From positions 1 to 18,547 of the forward strand of contig JBGPBY010000082.1 in NCBI GenBank assembly GCA_041481485.1: 18,547 nucleotides of DNA, given 5' to 3'. Origin of the DNA: JBGPBY01 sp041481485. GTDB lineage: Bacteria > Acidobacteriota > Terriglobia > 20CM-2-55-15. The position numbers and the translations under genes are program-made. The notes below the pieces were generated by a model, which was not told the origin of the DNA, did no database searches, and was given only the letters and a program-made list of their open reading frames with translations. This document shows positions 15,592 through 18,547 of the stretch, one piece after another; the stretch's first letter is position 1, and each line of letters opens with the position of its first letter.

Positions 15592-17433
15592 ATGGTCCGC
15601 CGAATTTTTCAAAATACATTAAAAGTACTGAGTGTTGCGCTCAGTCTGGCAATCGCGTTCGCATATACGTTGATGAACGTTCGATCGTACTTTGCCTGGT
15701 ACGACGATGAAGGCTTCATGCTGATGACGCTGCGGCAGTATACAACAGGCTTGCCGCTTTACGACAAAATGTATACAGAATACGGTCCTTTTTATTACGT
15801 CTTTCATTCCGCACTTTTTCGCTTTGCCGGATGGACCGTGACTCATGATCATATTCGCTGGATTACGATTTTTCTCTGCGTGGCGATCGCCGCAGTCTGG
15901 GCGGCATGCGTCTGGATGTGGAGCCGCTCGATTTTCTGGACAACCACAGCACTGTTAGCGACTGCCGTCGTCCTGCGTCTTCTGAATCGCGAGCCCGGAC
16001 ATCCGCAAACGCTGGTGCTGTTGTTCTACGGAGTTGCATTCATGGCCGCGTCGGCCTACAGGAAATTTCCGTCTCCATGGATTTTTGCAATCATCGGCGC
16101 TGCAAGTGCTTCTCTTGCTCTTACCAAGATCAACGTCGGCGTTTTCATGTGTGCGGCACTTGCCGTGGTTGTGACCAGTTGTCTTCCTGCGGACGCTATT
16201 TCACGAACTGCTGCTGTCTTCGTTCGCTTGTGCTGCATCGCGCTTCCCGCCGTATTGATGTATCGCCATTTCATGACTCCATCTGCCGTCATTCAGTGTT
16301 TGATCTACACCTTCGGGATTTTTGCAACGCTTCATATCGTTAAACGAAATGCGCGTCCTGAACTGACGTGGAGCGCCGTTTTCTGGACGGTGGCGGGGTT
16401 TTCCGCGGTGATACTCGGTACGGTTATCGCAATTGTGCTGCACGGAACTTCGTTGCAGGGAGTTTTGAATGGAATTCTGCTTGTTCCCCTGCGATTCAGT
16501 CAGGGAATTGCCTTTCAGTCCATCAGCCAGACTCCCACATTGATTGCCGCCCTGGCTGTTGCAAGCACGCTGTTTTACGCGAGGTCATCGTTAAAGCCGA
16601 GGCAATTTTCAAAACTCCAGGCGGCCGTTGCGGGGATCGTCATTGTCCTCACCGTGATTTCTCCTCCGATGGGCGCCGCGATGGCGCCGGCCGTCGTGTT
16701 CATATTTCTGCCGCGGCCTGGTGGCGCTTTTTGGGAGTCGAGATTCAGGCTGTCACTTTCCTTTGTGGGAGTCGCTGCTTGCATGTCGGTCCTCATGGCT
16801 TACCCCGTCACAGGATCGCAATTGTCTGTTGCGGCTACCATTGTTCTCCTTTCTGCATTTGGAGCACTGCTGCAGGGGATTGGCCCTTTTGTGCGAAACA
16901 TCGCGCCTCCTGAGATACGCCTTCCGTATTGGGAGCGTGCTGTATGCGCGCTGATGCTGATTGTCGTGATTGGTATCGGCGCCCGGACACTGGCGGCTCG
17001 TCCCACCGTTGTGCGTTCCGACAGGCATCTTCCTAATGCACAGCTGATTGAACTGTCCAATGAAGATTACGAAGTACTTTCAGAGCTGACAATGCTGGTC
17101 TCCTCTCATTGTGAGACTCTCGTGACGATTCCCGGAATGAATAGTTTCCATATTTGGTCCGGGCTGCCACACCCCAACGGGTTCATCGTTTCGGCAACCA
17201 TGGTGCTCTTCGATGACTCGGCTCAGGACCGGTTAAAAAAAGACTTTTTGGCTTCGCGACGCCCATGTGTGATTTTTAATCCGGAGCTGATGGTCTGGGG
17301 GGCGGCATTTCGGCCATCTCGGCCAAGTCAGCCCTTTATCGATCTGGTGAAAAATGAACTGGTCCAGGTGTATTCCCGGCGAGGATACGAGATCCGCGTT
17401 CCCGGGGAACAATCCGTCGATTGGCGCCGTTGA
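15592..17433 (+). CDS. Multi-TM GT-C type glycosyltransferase-like protein
   Basis: A 613-aa polytopic membrane protein with a TM segment near residues 10-28 and many more to about residue 475, followed by a soluble C-terminal part. The first extracytoplasmic loop carries AWYDDEGFMLMTLRQY (35-50; Asp38, Asp39, Glu40) and then LPLYDKMYTEYGPFYY. That is the position and form of the acidic catalytic motif of GT-C transferases that use polyprenyl-phosphate sugars. The exact family is not certain. A GAGGA lies about 10 bases before the ATG. It is followed 16 bases later by a GT2 gene, the likely donor-lipid synthase partner: a GT2 makes polyprenyl-P-sugar and a GT-C uses it (inference from known GT2/GT-C pairs). 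Confidence 0.8.
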   Translation: MVRRIFQNTLKVLSVALSLAIAFAYTLMNVRSYFAWYDDEGFMLMTLRQYTTGLPLYDKMYTEYGPFYYVFHSALFRFAGWTVTHDHIRWITIFLCVAIAAVWAACVWMWSRSIFWTTTALLATAVVLRLLNREPGHPQTLVLLFYGVAFMAASAYRKFPSPWIFAIIGAASASLALTKINVGVFMCAALAVVVTSCLPADAISRTAAVFVRLCCIALPAVLMYRHFMTPSAVIQCLIYTFGIFATLHIVKRNARPELTWSAVFWTVAGFSAVILGTVIAIVLHGTSLQGVLNGILLVPLRFSQGIAFQSISQTPTLIAALAVASTLFYARSSLKPRQFSKLQAAVAGIVIVLTVISPPMGAAMAPAVVFIFLPRPGGAFWESRFRLSLSFVGVAACMSVLMAYPVTGSQLSVAATIVLLSAFGALLQGIGPFVRNIAPPEIRLPYWERAVCALMLIVVIGIGARTLAARPTVVRSDRHLPNAQLIELSNEDYEVLSELTMLVSSHCETLVTIPGMNSFHIWSGLPHPNGFIVSATMVLFDDSAQDRLKKDFLASRRPCVIFNPELMVWGAAFRPSRPSQPFIDLVKNELVQVYSRRGYEIRVPGEQSVDWRR

Positions 17434-17449
17434 CTCATGGCATTGACTC

Positions 17450-18463
17450 ATGAATGACAAGCGGGACTCCTCCAGGAGAGGAATCGTGGGGCGTATTCGC
17501 CGATTACCTCTGTTCTTCTACGCCATTTTCTTTTTCTGCATTGGCATGGCCATGTATGTTCCGGGCGTTGTCATGGTGATCCCGCGCCGGCTGTTTGGTC
17601 TCAATGAAGTCCTGCTCCCGTTCAATGAGTGGATTGTCTGGTATAGCGGCCTTCCTGTGATGATCGGAATCGTCCTGGTGACGGCAGATCTGTTCCTGTT
17701 CCTGGACGCCAAACGCCGGAAAGGCTCCGTTCGTTTCGATGCGATCGGGAATCCCAAAGTGACCGTCGCCTTAACGGCCTATAACGACGAGGAGAGTATT
17801 GCCGCAGCCGTTTCGGATTTCCTCAGTCATCCTCTCGTGCAGCGTGTCATTGTGGTCAGCAACAACAGCACGGACAAAACCTATCAGCGCGCGCAGGAAG
17901 CCGCCGCCATTGTGTTCAATGAGCCGTCGCCAGGCTATGGCCGCTGTGTGTATCGCTGCCTGTCTGAGGCGTGCAAATTTGAAGACACGGACCTCGTCGT
18001 CCTTTGTGAAGGAGACCTTACGTTCCGGGCTCAGGACCTCGACAAGTTTCTTGCCTATGCGCCACACGCAGATATCGTCAATGGAACTCGAATCGTTGAA
18101 CAGCTTCGCGAATACAACACACAGCTAAGCACGTTCATGTATTACGGGAATTTTTTCGTCGGCAAGCTGCTGGAAGTCAAACATCTGGGCAAAGGAACGT
18201 TCACCGATGTGGGGACAACTTACAAACTATGCCGCAGGGATGTGCTCGGCCGGCTGCTTCCCGAACTGAATCCGGCGGTGAATCTGGAGTTCAATGCACA
18301 CTTCCTCGATACCGCACTCGAAATGGATTTGATTCTCGTGGAATGTCCCATCACGTTTCATCCGCGTGTTGGCGTGAGCAAAGGTGGGAATGTGAACAAT
18401 CCTCGCGCGTTCAAGGTTGGCTTCCGAATGATATTGGGTCTTGTCTTCGGGTGGAAAGGCTAG
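17450..18463 (+). CDS. Membrane-tethered GT2 glycosyltransferase
   Basis: A 337-aa protein. Two N-terminal TM segments (about 20-45 and 66-86) precede a GT-A domain with TVALTAYNDEESIAAAV (105-121), VVSNNSTDKT (135-144), VLCEGDLTFRAQDL (184-197), VNGTRIVEQL (210-219) and FTDVGTTYKLCRRDVL (251-266). The pattern matches DPM1-like GT2 enzymes, but the usual DAD/DXD is CEGD here, so only one acidic pair member remains next to Glu187. This may still bind metal. It is in tandem with the GT-C-like gene and probably makes the polyprenyl-linked sugar that protein uses. No clear Shine-Dalgarno is seen, and re-initiation after the upstream stop is likely. Its TAG overlaps the TAG of an incoming minus-strand gene. 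Confidence 0.88.
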   Translation: MNDKRDSSRRGIVGRIRRLPLFFYAIFFFCIGMAMYVPGVVMVIPRRLFGLNEVLLPFNEWIVWYSGLPVMIGIVLVTADLFLFLDAKRRKGSVRFDAIGNPKVTVALTAYNDEESIAAAVSDFLSHPLVQRVIVVSNNSTDKTYQRAQEAAAIVFNEPSPGYGRCVYRCLSEACKFEDTDLVVLCEGDLTFRAQDLDKFLAYAPHADIVNGTRIVEQLREYNTQLSTFMYYGNFFVGKLLEVKHLGKGTFTDVGTTYKLCRRDVLGRLLPELNPAVNLEFNAHFLDTALEMDLILVECPITFHPRVGVSKGGNVNNPRAFKVGFRMILGLVFGWKG

Positions 18464-18547
18464 GACTTTCGCAGCGCTGCCAGGCTTTCCGATTTCATTG
18501 TTTCTTTCAGAACGGCTGACGGAGTGACCAGTGGAACAGCTTCGAGC
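18460..18547 (-). CDS. C-terminal end of a gene entering from the right edge (partial)
   Basis: On the minus strand a frame is open from the window edge to TAG at 18462-18460 and reads LEAVPLVTPSAVLKETMK then SESLAALRKS. The composition looks like a true soluble-protein C-terminus. It would converge on the GT2 gene, sharing the CTAG tetranucleotide so that the two stops overlap. Twenty-eight residues are too few to name a family. Confidence 0.45.
   Translation of the reverse strand, partial: LEAVPLVTPSAVLKETMKSESLAALRKS

Noticed and set aside
15248..15592. 114-codon plus-strand frame starting with GTG and overlapping the GT-C gene start as TGATG
   Set aside because: The protein is rich in Ser/Arg with no domain-like or membrane pattern, there is no ribosome-binding site, and it covers a normal divergent promoter gap. 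The TGATG overlap alone is weak support.
17430..17455. TTGACTCATG repeated twice 13 bases apart at the junction of the GT-C and GT2 genes
   Set aside because: A short duplication that creates a second ATG. The first ATG (17437) runs into a stop after six codons, so it is probably a chance slippage event without its own function.
1..18547. CRISPR arrays, tRNA/rRNA genes, insertion sequences or phage genes
   Set aside because: I looked for regular short repeats with spacers, tRNA-like folds and transposase or integrase motifs, and saw none.

Overview
The window looks like part of a surface-polysaccharide / cell-envelope biosynthesis island from a Gram-negative bacterium of moderate GC content. 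The gene mix (multi-TM GT-C type proteins, methyltransferase-glycosyltransferase fusions, a secreted Ig/discoidin protein, palindromic extragenic repeats) suggests Acidobacteriota or a related soil or uncultivated phylum. That placement is inference, as there is no rRNA or other phylogenetic marker here. No tRNA, rRNA, CRISPR, transposase or integrase was seen.

Layout. (1) 5-709 (+): a SAM methyltransferase whose 5' end has no usable start codon and may be frameshifted. (2) 885-2240 (+): a membrane-anchored SGNH/GDSL esterase-like protein. (3) 2258-2372: a perfect 57-bp inverted repeat with a 1-nt centre fills the gap between convergent genes. (4) 6011-2377 (-): a compact cassette of a secreted SGNH hydrolase, a NodU/CmcH-type carbamoyltransferase, a SxtJ-family membrane protein and a 58-aa single-TM DUF5989-type protein. 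(5) 6165-7505 (+): a GT2 glycosyltransferase fused to a methyltransferase-like domain without a SAM-binding loop. (6) 11388-7509 (-): an operon of a large multi-TM GT-C-like protein, a SAM methyltransferase and a GT4 glycosyltransferase. (7) 11389-11690: non-coding, with a REP-like composite hairpin and two smaller hairpins. (8) 15143-11691 (-): a 1150-aa secreted protein with Ig-like, Fn3-like and four discoidin-like domains. (9) 15144-15591: a divergent intergenic region. (10) 15592-18463 (+): a GT-C-like membrane protein and a membrane-tethered GT2. (11) 18547-18460 (-): the C-terminal end of a gene entering from the right, its stop overlapping the GT2 stop.

Working together (inference): GT2, GT4 and GT-C enzymes would build a glycan on a lipid carrier, and the methyltransferases and carbamoyltransferase would decorate it. 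The SGNH proteins would add or remove acyl groups in the periplasm or at the membrane. The small SxtJ and DUF5989 proteins probably hold or assist the carbamoyltransferase at the inner membrane. The discoidin-repeat protein is exported and may bind the glycan or a neighbouring surface. The least understood parts are the carbamoyltransferase-SxtJ-DUF5989 trio, the 57-bp palindrome, and the Ig domain split by a discoidin domain.
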